Of a DNA stretch of 64,000 bases, positions 18,122-27,008 are shown one piece after another. The first letter of the stretch is position 1, and each line of letters begins with the position of its first letter. Below the pieces are notes generated by a model. That model did no database searches, was not told the DNA's origin, and saw nothing but the letters and a program-made list of their open reading frames with translations. The stretch lies in contig NZ_SJSB01000001.1 in assembly GCF_004352835.1 (NCBI RefSeq), positions 186,001 through 250,000 of the forward strand. Reading direction: 5' to 3'. Origin of the DNA: Marinomonas flavescens (lineage in GTDB: Bacteria; Pseudomonadota; Gammaproteobacteria; Pseudomonadales; Marinomonadaceae). A program made the translations under genes and the position numbers.

Positions 18122-18517
18122 TGATATTACCCTATGCGTAAAACGCTATTATTTAAATAAGGAGCAAAACACCCTAGTCAGTTTAATCGAGCGATGTTAA
18201 AGACCTTCTTTTGGTCGCTCTGGTCTAAAAAGGGCCTAACAAAACACGCGTAATGTCCGAACGATGACATAACGACTTTTGCGAGATTAGCACAGAGAAG
18301 AGGAGGGACAAATCATTATATTGCTTCGTAAAACGCTTTTCTTCGAGAATCATTCCAAGCCGAAAAAAGGTCAGGAAATAAACGAAAAAAAACCACTGTT
18401 CAGCGCCCAAAATAGAGGTGAAAAATGGTTTTAATAAAATGCCTTCAAAGCATGGTCACGGCTTTGGTTGAAGGGCGCCTGTCAGGATTGATGTCTGACT
18501 TTATAATGGAGAGAGAG
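18122..18517. other. Intergenic stretch, no gene recognised
   Basis: Nearly 400 bp between two minus-strand units. A short minus-strand open frame at 18225-18410 has no ribosome binding site and no recognisable features. No terminator-like hairpin was found for the rsgA upstream side. It should contain the rsgA promoter. Confidence 0.5.
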
Positions 18518-19612
18518 TTAACCCTGTTTAGGTACTTGTTGGGTGATGCAATGGATATTGCCGCCACCTAACAAAATCTCTCTGGCCGGCACACCAATTA
18601 ATCGGTGCTGCGGAAAAGCAGCGGCAAGAATCTGCTGTGCTTGAGGGTCTGTTTTGGTGTCCAGCAATGGGAAAATCACACATTGATTACTGATCAAGAA
18701 ATTGGCGTAAGACGCCGCCAAACGATCACCTGCTTGACGCTCCATGGTGTCGGTTTGCTGTATGCCTTGGCTTTCTGTCGCACTCATATACAGCGGACCA
18801 GGTAACGGCAGCTTAATGATCTCAATCGTCCGGCCTTTAGCATCGGTTGTTTCGCTTAATACCTTATAAGCGGCACGGCTAATGGCGTATTGCGGGTCGT
18901 TTTTGTCGTCACACCAAGTGAGCGCGACAACCCCAGGGCGGATTACGTGCAAAATATTGTCAATGTGGCCGTTGGTTTCGTCGTTAAATAAGCCGTCTTT
19001 TAACCAAATGACTTTTTCAATATTGACGTAATCGGCCAATAAGGCTTCGATGTCTTGTTTGCTCAAATCTGGATTACGACTTGGGTGTAACAAGCACTCT
19101 TCTGTGGTGTATAAGGTGCCTTCGCCATCACAATGGATGGAGCCACCTTCTAGAAACAGCGGCGCTTGGTAATAGTCGTCACCCGTAATGGTGGCCATGT
19201 TGATAGCCATGGCGTCGTCTAGGTCCCAAGGGGAATACAAACCATCGACGTCACCCCCCCACGCATTGAACTGCCAGCTTACTGCGCGGCGCTCGCCCTT
19301 ATTATTGACCACGTATGTGGCACCAATATCACGCATCCAGCAATCGTTATAAGGCCGCTCAAGTACGCGAATGTCTTCATTAAGAGATTGGCGAGCGATG
19401 TCATAATGGCTGGCTAATACCACCACAGTGACGGCAGTAGATTGCGCGATAGCGGTGGCGACCGCCACAAAGGCTTGTTGAGCAGGTTTGCCGGATTCAC
19501 GCCAATTGTCCCCTCGTATTGGCCAAGCAAGCCATACTTGCTCTTGTGGCTCGTGCTCGCCCGGCATACGAAAGCCATCGTGTTTTGGTGTGGTGTCCAG
19601 CTTAGTGCTCAT
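18518..19612 (-). CDS. aguA: Agmatine deiminase
   Basis: A 364-residue cytosolic enzyme that converts agmatine to N-carbamoylputrescine and ammonia. It has the peptidylarginine-deiminase fold signatures: WLAWPIRGDNWR near 28, WMRDIGATYVV near 93, LEGGSIHCDGEG near 155, the NGHIDN active-site His near 214, and the catalytic Cys355 in GGGNIHCITQQ at the C-terminus. It lies 9 bp after aguB in a two-gene minus-strand operon, giving both steps from agmatine to putrescine. A LysR gene is divergent from the operon. Confidence 0.96.
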   Translation of the reverse strand: MSTKLDTTPKHDGFRMPGEHEPQEQVWLAWPIRGDNWRESGKPAQQAFVAVATAIAQSTAVTVVVLASHYDIARQSLNEDIRVLERPYNDCWMRDIGATYVVNNKGERRAVSWQFNAWGGDVDGLYSPWDLDDAMAINMATITGDDYYQAPLFLEGGSIHCDGEGTLYTTEECLLHPSRNPDLSKQDIEALLADYVNIEKVIWLKDGLFNDETNGHIDNILHVIRPGVVALTWCDDKNDPQYAISRAAYKVLSETTDAKGRTIEIIKLPLPGPLYMSATESQGIQQTDTMERQAGDRLAASYANFLISNQCVIFPLLDTKTDPQAQQILAAAFPQHRLIGVPAREILLGGGNIHCITQQVPKQG

Positions 19613-19621
19613 AGTCAGTCC

Positions 19622-20509
19622 TTATGATTTGGCCGGTGTTGTGCCATCTAACGTTTGGATTGTCTCGTAATGAGTCGGTCGACGATCACGATACAAGCCC
19701 CATGCTTGACGTTGGAATTCCAAATGGTCTAAGTCGAATTCATGTACCAGCACGCCTTCGGTGGTGCGATCCGCTTCAGCGACTTTGGCACCGGTATCGT
19801 CGGTAATAAACGACGAGCCGTAGAAGGTCAGAGATAAATCACGATGTTGCGCCGTCTCAGTACCAATGCGATTAGAAGCAATCACAGGCGTTTGGTTGGC
19901 GGCCGCATGGCCTTGCATTACACGCTGCCAGTGAGGCTGGCTGTCTAAGTGTGGTTGGCTTGGTTCGCTGCCAATGGCGGTAGGGAAGAAGAGAATCTCA
20001 GCGCCTTTGAGTGCCATGCTGCGAGCGGTTTCTGGAAACCATTGGTCCCAACAAATGCCCACGCCGATTTTGGCATAACGTGTTTCCCACACTTTAAAGC
20101 CAGTATCGCCAGGGCTAAAGTAGTACTTTTCTAGGTAGCCATCGCTGTCTGGAATGTGCGTTTTGCGGTAGGTGCCCATTAGGCTACCGTCGGCATCGAT
20201 CATGGCCACTGTGTTGTAACGTACGTTGCCGGCTTTTTCGAACCAGCTAAACGGTAAAACTACTTCAAGTTCTTTAGCCAGCGCCGAAAAACGTTTGAAG
20301 GTGCTGTTGTTTTCCAAGGTGGTGGCTAAGGCGTGAAAAGACTCGCTGATCTCGATGCAGAAGTAAGGGGTTTCGAACAATTCTTGCAGCAAAATAATTT
20401 GCGCGCCTTGTTCTGCGGCTTGTCTTACTAAGCGTTCTGCCGTGTCTAGGTTCTCTTCAATGTTCCAAGAACACGCCATTTGGGTGGCGGCAACCGTTAC
20501 TTTTCTCAT
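19622..20509 (-). CDS. aguB: N-carbamoylputrescine amidase
   Basis: A 295-residue nitrilase-superfamily amidohydrolase that hydrolyses N-carbamoylputrescine to putrescine, CO2 and ammonia. The catalytic triad is visible as Glu43 (LLQELFETPYF), Lys116 (YRKTHIPD) and Cys153 (GICWDQWFPE). Length is typical. It is the first gene of the aguBA operon. Its promoter faces the LysR gene at 20703 across a region with three TAGTCGAT repeats. Confidence 0.96.
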   Translation of the reverse strand: MRKVTVAATQMACSWNIEENLDTAERLVRQAAEQGAQIILLQELFETPYFCIEISESFHALATTLENNSTFKRFSALAKELEVVLPFSWFEKAGNVRYNTVAMIDADGSLMGTYRKTHIPDSDGYLEKYYFSPGDTGFKVWETRYAKIGVGICWDQWFPETARSMALKGAEILFFPTAIGSEPSQPHLDSQPHWQRVMQGHAAANQTPVIASNRIGTETAQHRDLSLTFYGSSFITDDTGAKVAEADRTTEGVLVHEFDLDHLEFQRQAWGLYRDRRPTHYETIQTLDGTTPAKS

Positions 20510-20523
20510 AGCATCTGTCTCTT

Positions 20524-20586
20524 TAGTCGATGATGTTAGTGGCTGACATCTAGTCGATGATGTGTGGTTAATTATCTATAGTCGAT
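20524..20586. promoter_or_regulatory. Three phased TAGTCGAT direct repeats in the aguB/LysR divergent region
   Basis: TAGTCGAT begins at 20524, 20551 and 20579, a spacing of 27 and 28 bp. The first two copies extend to TAGTCGATGATGT. Their position just upstream of aguB, divergent from a LysR gene, fits an operator array. Confidence 0.55.
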
Positions 20587-20702
20587 ACGCCAGTAGGGCA
20601 TGCTTTTGTGATGATAGTATAACAATACGCTAGTTGTACGCTGAATTGGGTTATGATGGAAATGTGATATTTTGTTTTCTATATGAGAGATTTCGATAAC
20701 CT

Positions 20703-21611
20703 ATGGATATAGACATTAGTCAGCTGCGTTTACTCGTGGTATTAGAGCGTGAGCGTAGCTTATCGCGAGCAGCCAAAGCCTTGCATTTGAGTCAGTCTGC
20801 AGCGAGTCATGTGTTGGCAAAGTTGCGTACGCGTTTTGATGACCCACTGTTTATTAAGACCAAAATTGGCATGGAACCCACTCCGACGGCGTTGGCGCTG
20901 ATCCCAGATGTGCGCAAAGGGCTGAGCGCACTGGATTTGGCGTTTAATAAAGTGAAGCCTTTTAACCCGCGCACGGAAGCCAAAACCTTCTACATTGGCG
21001 CGGTCGATTATTTTGAGTTTTATGCTTTGCCGCAATTAGCCAGTCGTTTACAAGACGAAGCGCCTAATATTCGAATCGCCATTGATATATTGCCGGAAAA
21101 TCTGCGCATGGATCGAGTAGAAGAAGGGCGCTTAGATCTGTTTTTAGGGGTAGACGACTTGCAGTCTGTGCCACGTTATTACCATCGCCAGCATTGGTTG
21201 ACAGATCAATACGTGGGCATTGTGCGTGAAGGGCACCGCTTATCTGACCAGCTTAGCTTGCACGCTTTTTTGGCCACGCCACACATTCATTTGCCGTTGG
21301 TGAATTCGGGGGCAGACCCAATTGATCAATGGTTGTTGGATCAGCATCAATCAAGACAGATTTCGATGATAGTGCAGAGTTATGCCATTGGTGGCATGGT
21401 CACCGCAAAATCAGACAATATCATGTGTGTACCAGCGAACATTGCCAAAGAATTGACGACTATGTTGCCAGTGAAAACAGTGCAACTGCCAGAAGGCGTG
21501 CCGGAATTGTCTTTGAGTATTTTTTCCCATCAACTTTACGATAGCCAAGAAAGCATCCAGTGGTTGATCAAGAAGATCCAACAATGCGCGCCACAGTACC
21601 AAGTAGCATAG
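20703..21611 (+). CDS. LysR-family transcriptional regulator
   Basis: A 302-residue regulator. The N-terminal winged helix has LLVVLERERSLSRAAKALHLSQSAASHVLAKLR (quoted here only in part: SRAAKALHLSQSAASHVL) at about residues 18-45. A periplasmic-binding-protein-like effector domain follows from about 90. It is closest in style to the PA2206/NodD-like group with GMEPTPTALAL after the helix. It is transcribed divergently from aguBA and points towards puuC, so control of agmatine or putrescine use is a reasonable inference. The effector is unknown. Confidence 0.9.
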   Translation: MDIDISQLRLLVVLERERSLSRAAKALHLSQSAASHVLAKLRTRFDDPLFIKTKIGMEPTPTALALIPDVRKGLSALDLAFNKVKPFNPRTEAKTFYIGAVDYFEFYALPQLASRLQDEAPNIRIAIDILPENLRMDRVEEGRLDLFLGVDDLQSVPRYYHRQHWLTDQYVGIVREGHRLSDQLSLHAFLATPHIHLPLVNSGADPIDQWLLDQHQSRQISMIVQSYAIGGMVTAKSDNIMCVPANIAKELTTMLPVKTVQLPEGVPELSLSIFSHQLYDSQESIQWLIKKIQQCAPQYQVA

Positions 21612-21764
21612 AAGAGCTAGATCGCGCCTTGTACCACCTTGGGGATATGGTTTTTTCCACCTGAATTTTGTAGTTTGTCATTATCTTTACTATGTCGTTT
21701 ATACGTTGTTTTGCAGACGGGTATAGCCTCCTAATGCACCGCGACTCACTTAAGGAAAATTATC

Positions 21765-23252
21765 ATGAAGACTTATGAACAATGGAAAGCGCAGGCCGCC
21801 TCTCTTTCTTTTCCACATCAGGCGTACATTAATGGTGAATTTGTTCCAGCGGTGAGTGGCGCTACCTTTGACTGCATCAATCCAACTACGGAAACGTTAT
21901 TAGCCAAGGTCGCTAGTTGTGATTCTGCCGATGTAGATGTGGCCGTTGCGGCCGCTAAAAAAGCCTTTAAGAGCGGCGTGTGGTCAACCATGGCGCCGCG
22001 TAATCGCAAAAATATCATGCTCAAATGGGCGCAATTGATTGAAGAGCACAAAGACGAATTTGCACTGCTGGACACCTTAGACATGGGCAAATCCATTTCT
22101 GAAATGGTCGGCATTGATATTCCAGATTCCATTGATTGTTTCCGCTGGACGGCCGAAGGCATAGACAAATTGTACGGCGAAATCGCCCCAACTGGTGGTC
22201 CTAATCTTGCCTTAATTAGCCACGAGCCGATAGGTGTTATCGCTGCAATTACCCCGTGGAACTACCCACTGATGATGGCGTCTTGGAAAGTGGCACCAGC
22301 GCTTGCCGCGGGCAACAGTGTGATTTTGAAACCGTCTGAGAAATCCCCATTAAGTGTGTTACGTTTGGCCGAATTGGCAACCCAAGCCGGTGTGCCGGAT
22401 GGTGTCTTTAACGTCTTACCAGGCTTTGGTCATACCGCTGGTAAAGCGCTTGCGTTGCATAATGATGTGCAGGTTATTGCTTTTACTGGCTCAAGCCGCG
22501 TGGCAGGCATGTTGATGGAATATTCCGGACAGTCGAATTTGAAGCGTGTATGGATTGAAGCCGGCGGCAAATCTCCGTGTTTGGTATTTGATGATTGTGA
22601 AGACATCACGACCGCCGCAAAAGGTGCCGCATCGTCAATTTTTACCAACCAAGGTGAAGTCTGTATCGCGTGCTCTCGCTTGTATGTACAAAGCGGCATT
22701 AAAGACGAATTTATGACGGCGCTGATTGAGGCGGCGAAAGGCTATGTGGCGGGTGATCCATTGAATCCTGCAACCAATATGGGGCCGATGGTAGACAAGA
22801 CGCAGCTGGAAACGGTCACGCGTTTTATCAACAGTGCGCAAGCCGATGGCGCCACTCTGGTTCATGGTGGTGTGCCTGAATATCAAGAAGGCCAAGGCTT
22901 TTATGCGAAACCAACGATCTTTACCGATGCGAAAAACAGCATGGAGTTCGTTCGAGAAGAGATTTTTGGACCTGTGCTTGCGGTCGCTACTTTTGATACA
23001 GAGGAAGAAGGCATTGCCTTGGCGAACGATTCTAAATACGGTTTGGGGGCGGCCATTTGGACGAGCAATTTATCTCGTGCTCATCGAGTTAGTCGCCAGT
23101 TAGAAAGCGGCATGGTGTGGGTGAATACCTGGGGTGATGGTGACACCACTGTGCCATTTGGTGGTGTTAAGGCGTCTGGTAATGGTCGTGATAAGTCGCT
23201 TCATGCGATGGAAAAATACACCGAAATCAAAAACGTTTGGATTAGGCTATGA
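21765..23252 (+). CDS. puuC: Aldehyde dehydrogenase, gamma-glutamyl-gamma-aminobutyraldehyde type (PuuC-like)
   Basis: A 495-residue NAD(P)-dependent aldehyde dehydrogenase with general base Glu265 (WIEAGGKSP) and nucleophile Cys300 (NQGEVCIACSR). NAD-binding features PWNYPLMM, LKPSEKSP and FTGSSRVAG are present. Length and many segments agree with E. coli PuuC, which oxidises gamma-glutamyl-gamma-aminobutyraldehyde to gamma-glutamyl-GABA. Together with aguBA here and puuA/puuB further on, it supplies the aldehyde step of putrescine catabolism. It stands alone, and a strong hairpin follows at 23371-23404. Confidence 0.9.
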   Translation: MKTYEQWKAQAASLSFPHQAYINGEFVPAVSGATFDCINPTTETLLAKVASCDSADVDVAVAAAKKAFKSGVWSTMAPRNRKNIMLKWAQLIEEHKDEFALLDTLDMGKSISEMVGIDIPDSIDCFRWTAEGIDKLYGEIAPTGGPNLALISHEPIGVIAAITPWNYPLMMASWKVAPALAAGNSVILKPSEKSPLSVLRLAELATQAGVPDGVFNVLPGFGHTAGKALALHNDVQVIAFTGSSRVAGMLMEYSGQSNLKRVWIEAGGKSPCLVFDDCEDITTAAKGAASSIFTNQGEVCIACSRLYVQSGIKDEFMTALIEAAKGYVAGDPLNPATNMGPMVDKTQLETVTRFINSAQADGATLVHGGVPEYQEGQGFYAKPTIFTDAKNSMEFVREEIFGPVLAVATFDTEEEGIALANDSKYGLGAAIWTSNLSRAHRVSRQLESGMVWVNTWGDGDTTVPFGGVKASGNGRDKSLHAMEKYTEIKNVWIRL

Positions 23253-23370
23253 AACTGTGAAATAACAGAGCACTTGGATGTATTGTATGATGTTGACGAC
23301 TCCTTTAAAAACGTATATTAAGGACTTGTAGATCTTTGCTCTAGTGCTATGAGAATAGGAATTGCTCGGT

Positions 23371-23404
23371 TAAGTCAAACAGCTTTACCGAGCTGTTTGA
23401 CTTA
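23371..23404 (+). terminator. Strong hairpin downstream of puuC
   Basis: TAAGTCAAACAGCT (23371-23384) pairs perfectly over 14 bp with AGCTGTTTGACTTA (23391-23404) around a 6-nt loop. It is followed by TTCTAAAA and not a long T-run. It is probably the puuC terminator although 118 bp from the stop codon. Confidence 0.65.
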
Positions 23405-24160
23405 TTCTAAAATGCACTTATTAGGTCTAATTGAAATTATATTATGTACGCATAGTTAACACGATAACAGGTCGTAGTTGTTAGTGCTTATTATTGTTAG
23501 TATTATTCCTGAAGTTGAAAAGAAACCAAGCTTTGTGGTACATAAGCTATTGCCACTGAGTCATTTTAGTTCACTAAGGAAGGTGCGAATAAGTCAGCTA
23601 TTCAACAGTTGTGGATATAAAATTCCTTTTATTTCCAATTAGATAAATCAAGTGATCTCTTATTGAGATGACTTGTTCGCATTATCCCTAAGCAAGATGA
23701 TTTTCCTTTGTTTTATGGGGATTTAGTGTGAGCCTTTTGCCGTTCAAATCACTTAGCAAATTTGGATTCTACTTTATAAGGTTAATAGGTCAGAAATTAT
23801 CCGCTAAATCTCCCAATTATATTATTACTCTCCTTGTGTAAGCTATCTATATAACTTGTTCTATTCTGCTATTAAACTTCATAAGACACCTTTCATTTTG
23901 TTTCTCATTCAATGTGGTTCTTGAAATCGACATATGAACTCGTTAAAAAAGTGCTTTCTTCCTTTATAAATTTTTCTAACGCAATGCTGACAAAAACAAT
24001 GATTATGAGAAGCGTTCTTGTTATCATATGTGAAGATCGAAATCGCAATTCTATTGTTGCGTCAAATCGCACTTGGTTTAATTAGGGATTTGCAGTTCTT
24101 ATATTTAATGATGAGGCGGGTTTTTTCTCTACTCCCCCTTACTTAACCTACTATGGCTGG
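23405..24160. other. Long intergenic stretch with a weak Fur-like palindrome
   Basis: About 750 bp without a recognisable gene. Near the end, AATGATTATGAGAA (23998-24011) and TTCTTGTTATCATA (24015-24028) form an imperfect inverted repeat (10 of 14 pairs) around GCG. Its left half resembles part of a Fur box. It lies 130 bp upstream of the iron-type operon, so it could be an iron operator; the match is only partial. No RNA gene was recognised. Confidence 0.4.
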
Positions 24161-24586
24161 ATGATATTAATGAAGTTGATCGGTGTTTTTTTTCTTTCTC
24201 TGTTTTGTGTCCTGACAACAATGAAAGTCTGGGCGGCAGAAAGTGGCTCTCAAAATAGTGCGCAAAAAGACGAGCATGGCTTCAGCCAACAGATACAGGA
24301 TCCTCGTTATACCAAACTACCGACTTACCTGATTGAAATGAAAGATGGTGTGTTAATCCCTTCAGAACTTGTTGTTCCTGCTAAAACAAAATTTCGTCTC
24401 GTGGTAAAAAATGAAGGCAGTAAGCCTGCGGAATTTGAAAGCAATCAATTGCGCCAAGAGAAAGTGTTGTTTATGGGGGCAAATACCAGTCTGGTCATTA
24501 CGCCATTAGACGTAGGCACTTACGATTACTACGATGACTTTGCTCCAGCGGCGCGCGGTAAAATCACCGTTAAGGCGCAGGAGTAA
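24161..24586 (+). CDS. Cupredoxin-domain periplasmic protein (EfeO N-domain-like)
   Basis: A 141-residue secreted protein. A signal peptide spans to about residue 26 (VWAAES), and the mature part is a single cupredoxin-like beta domain with KDGVLIPSELVVPAKTKF and VKNEGSKPAEFES. It resembles the N-terminal cupredoxin domain of EfeO, which assists ferrous iron delivery. ATG 24170 is an in-frame alternative start, three codons in. It is 6 bp upstream of the FTR1 permease and heads a seven-gene plus-strand operon. Canonical type 1 copper ligands are not obvious. Confidence 0.85.
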   Translation: MILMKLIGVFFLSLFCVLTTMKVWAAESGSQNSAQKDEHGFSQQIQDPRYTKLPTYLIEMKDGVLIPSELVVPAKTKFRLVVKNEGSKPAEFESNQLRQEKVLFMGANTSLVITPLDVGTYDYYDDFAPAARGKITVKAQE

Positions 24587-24592
24587 TCCACC

Positions 24593-25468
24593 ATGGGACA
24601 AATTATTTTTGTTGTTTGTCGCGAAAGTGTCGAAGCACTTTTGGTCATTGGTATTCTTTACGCCTGGATGAATGGTCGACCTAACTCTAAACAAGGGAAA
24701 CTTTGGTTGTTAGCTGGCATATTGGGCGGTTTTGCTCTTGCTGGATTGCTAACACTGACCTTGATTGGTGTGACCGATATTTTAGGCGGTGCCGGTCGCG
24801 ATTGGTTCGAAATCGGGATGCTAACATTTGCCAGTGCATTGATTGTACAGATGGTCATGTGGATGCGAGCCCACGGGCGCACGATGAAAAAAGACCTAGA
24901 AGAAGGCTTAGAAGACAGCACTCAATCCTCCAATTGGTGGGGCGTGTTTTTCCTAGCGATGATCGCTGTGGGTCGAGAAGGCTCTGAAACCGTAATGTTC
25001 CTTTATGGATCATTGTTACAGCTTGATTCATTCGGCTCTTACGTGGACTTCTTTGTCGCCGCGGCCATTGGTTTGGCGCTGGCGATGGTGCTGTTCTTCT
25101 TGCTGCAAATTGGCGGCAAATACATTTCTTGGAAATGGTTCTTTCGAGTTACAGAAACCATGCTGTTGTTTTTGGGTTCGGCATTGTTTTTAACCGCGGC
25201 AGGAAAATTGCTCGGCGGTCCATTGGCCGCGACAGACTTGCCTGCTTGGATGTACAGCACAGTGTGGGATATGTCCGGTGTATTGAGTGACAGCTCTGTT
25301 TTTGGCGGTTTACTGGCTTCTCTTTTTGGTTATCGATCACAGCCCATTGGTTGGGATCTGGTCATGCTGGGTACTTACTGGGTGTTGGTGTTATTGATGC
25401 TTAAATGGCAACTGAATGGACGAATTCAACACGCACAAAGATTGAATGCTGCAGTAGAAGCGCACTAA
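24593..25468 (+). CDS. FTR1-family iron permease (EfeU-like)
   Basis: A 291-residue inner-membrane iron permease with seven or so hydrophobic segments. Both REXXE iron-binding motifs are present: R10ESVE14 in the first helix and R128EGSE132 in the fourth. The family carries iron across the membrane coupled to oxidation of Fe2+. It follows the cupredoxin gene by 6 bp and precedes imelysins, so this looks like a split variant of the EfeUOB system. A DyP-type peroxidase (EfeB) is not present; di-haem cytochromes occupy the rest of the operon instead. Confidence 0.95.
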   Translation: MGQIIFVVCRESVEALLVIGILYAWMNGRPNSKQGKLWLLAGILGGFALAGLLTLTLIGVTDILGGAGRDWFEIGMLTFASALIVQMVMWMRAHGRTMKKDLEEGLEDSTQSSNWWGVFFLAMIAVGREGSETVMFLYGSLLQLDSFGSYVDFFVAAAIGLALAMVLFFLLQIGGKYISWKWFFRVTETMLLFLGSALFLTAAGKLLGGPLAATDLPAWMYSTVWDMSGVLSDSSVFGGLLASLFGYRSQPIGWDLVMLGTYWVLVLLMLKWQLNGRIQHAQRLNAAVEAH

Positions 25469-25481
25469 GCAATGAATGATC

Positions 25482-25511
25482 GGGATTGCCTTAATTCGTT
25501 AGGGTAATCCC
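25482..25511 (+). other. Intercistronic hairpin with UUCG tetraloop
   Basis: GGGATTGCCTTAA (25482-25494), loop TTCG, then TTAGGGTAATCCC (25499-25511). All 13 positions pair, two as G-U. It sits between the FTR1 gene and the first imelysin gene. A related hairpin is at 26933-26967. Likely an RNA-level element (partial terminator, processing or stability). Confidence 0.75.
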
Positions 25512-25550
25512 ATGAGAGATTAAAAAAAAACACATTAGGAGTAAATAAAA

Positions 25551-26879
25551 GTGAGAATGATTCTAAATACCCTTATCGTAGGTGCTACGCTTAGTTTTTC
25601 TTTACCAAGTATGGCGACTGTTTCTCAGAGCGCACAGCGCGCCACCTTGAATACCTACGCGACTATTGCGACGGCGAATTACCAAGATACCGTTGAGGGT
25701 GCAAAAGCGCTTAAAGTAGCCATTGATGCCTTCGCGAAAAATCCAACATCGGTTACGCTTCAAGCGGCAAAAGACGCTTGGTTGGCTTCTCGCGAGAGCT
25801 ACGGCACGACTGAAATTTTCCGTCTGTCTAATGGTCCTATCGATGCTGAAGATGGCTGGGTAGCTGAAGCTTACGGCGGTTTGGAAGGACAAATCAACGC
25901 GTGGCCGTTGGATGAAAACCTAATCGATTACACGGAAGATGCCAACTACAAACGCACCAGTGGCAATATCATTGATACAAAAGGTGTCTTTACTCCAGGC
26001 GGCGAAGACGCAGAGTCGGTTAATGTGGCCAAAATCACCCCTGAAGTGCTCACTGAATTAAACGAAAATGGTGGCGATGCCAACGTTGCGAGTGGTTACC
26101 ACGCGATTGAATTTTTGTTGTGGGGACAAGACCAAGATTACAACAATATGATCGAAGATAAGATTACTCACGGTGCCATGACAGCCGGTCAGCGTCCATT
26201 GTCTGATTTCACCACAGATAAATTGAAGCAGCGTCGTCTAGACTACCTAAGAGCAGCAACAGACAAGTTGGTTTACGACCTAGCGAAAGTGTCTAGTGCG
26301 TGGAATACCAAAGTGATTGGTAATAGCGGCCTTTACCGTGCCGCTTTACTGGATCAATTGTCTGGCGCTAATCAAGACAAAAACCTTTCAACAGCGACAT
26401 CACTAAAACAAATTTTCTCAGCAATGGGCGTGTTCTCAAAATCCGAATTGGCGAACGAACGTATCGCTGTTGCGGTATTAACGCCAAGTGAAGAAGACGA
26501 GCATTCTTGTTTCTCTGATAACACTCACCGTGATATTGCTTTGAACTACCAAGGCATTAAAAACGTCTTGCTAGGCGAGTACAAAGGCAAAAAAGTAGGT
26601 CCTGCTTTCTTTGATAACCTACCAAGCGAAGAGCAAGCTAAGATCAAGGCATTGATGACAGACATCGAAATGCGCATTGCTAAAATCAATACATTGGCAA
26701 CGACGACCATGCATTTTGATTACCAGATTCACCCAGAAAACGAAGCCAGCGTACAAAACATTGTTACCTTGAAAAACGAACTTCGTCGCTTAGGTGATCA
26801 AATGGTAAATGTTGCTAAAACTTATGGCATTTCTTTGACGACGAACGATGTAACAGACGCTGAAGAAACTCAGATCTAA
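25551..26879 (+). CDS. Imelysin family (M75) iron-regulated periplasmic protein
   Basis: A 442-residue exported protein with a signal peptide ending near residue 22 (PSMA). The imelysin signature G182YHAIE187 (GxHxxE) lies in SGYHAIEFLLWGQD, and the two-lobed helical fold is suggested throughout. Family members (IrpA, ICMP, EfeO M75 domain) bind or handle iron in the periplasm; protease activity is doubtful. The start is taken as GTG 25551 because TAGGAG at 25536-25541 is well spaced for it; ATG 25557 is the alternative. It is the third gene of the iron operon, flanked by two related hairpins. Confidence 0.93.
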   Translation: MRMILNTLIVGATLSFSLPSMATVSQSAQRATLNTYATIATANYQDTVEGAKALKVAIDAFAKNPTSVTLQAAKDAWLASRESYGTTEIFRLSNGPIDAEDGWVAEAYGGLEGQINAWPLDENLIDYTEDANYKRTSGNIIDTKGVFTPGGEDAESVNVAKITPEVLTELNENGGDANVASGYHAIEFLLWGQDQDYNNMIEDKITHGAMTAGQRPLSDFTTDKLKQRRLDYLRAATDKLVYDLAKVSSAWNTKVIGNSGLYRAALLDQLSGANQDKNLSTATSLKQIFSAMGVFSKSELANERIAVAVLTPSEEDEHSCFSDNTHRDIALNYQGIKNVLLGEYKGKKVGPAFFDNLPSEEQAKIKALMTDIEMRIAKINTLATTTMHFDYQIHPENEASVQNIVTLKNELRRLGDQMVNVAKTYGISLTTNDVTDAEETQI

Positions 26880-26932
26880 GTCGCCATTAATATCGTATTT
26901 TAAGCGCTAAATAAGTAATGAACTAACAGGAG

Positions 26933-26967
26933 CGCGTTGCCTTAATAAAATTCGTTAGGGCGGCGTG
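26933..26967 (+). other. Second intercistronic hairpin, related to 25482-25511
   Basis: CGCGTTGCCTTAA (26933-26945), loop TAAAATTCG, then TTAGGGCGGCGTG (26955-26967). All 13 positions can pair. The upper stem and TTCG are the same as in the first hairpin, while the lower stem differs on both arms in a compensating way. It lies between the first imelysin gene and the di-haem oxidoreductase gene. Confidence 0.75.
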
Positions 26968-27008
26968 TCTCATTGTTTAATCTGTGCAAGTGAAGTAAAT
27001 AGTGATCT

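Noticed and set aside
18225..18410. Short minus-strand gene between rsgA and aguA
   Set aside because: No ribosome binding site, no recognisable features, low-quality start context.
23998..24028. Fur box for the iron operon
   Set aside because: Only about 10 of 14 arm positions pair and the match to the Fur consensus is partial, so it is mentioned but not called as a Fur site.
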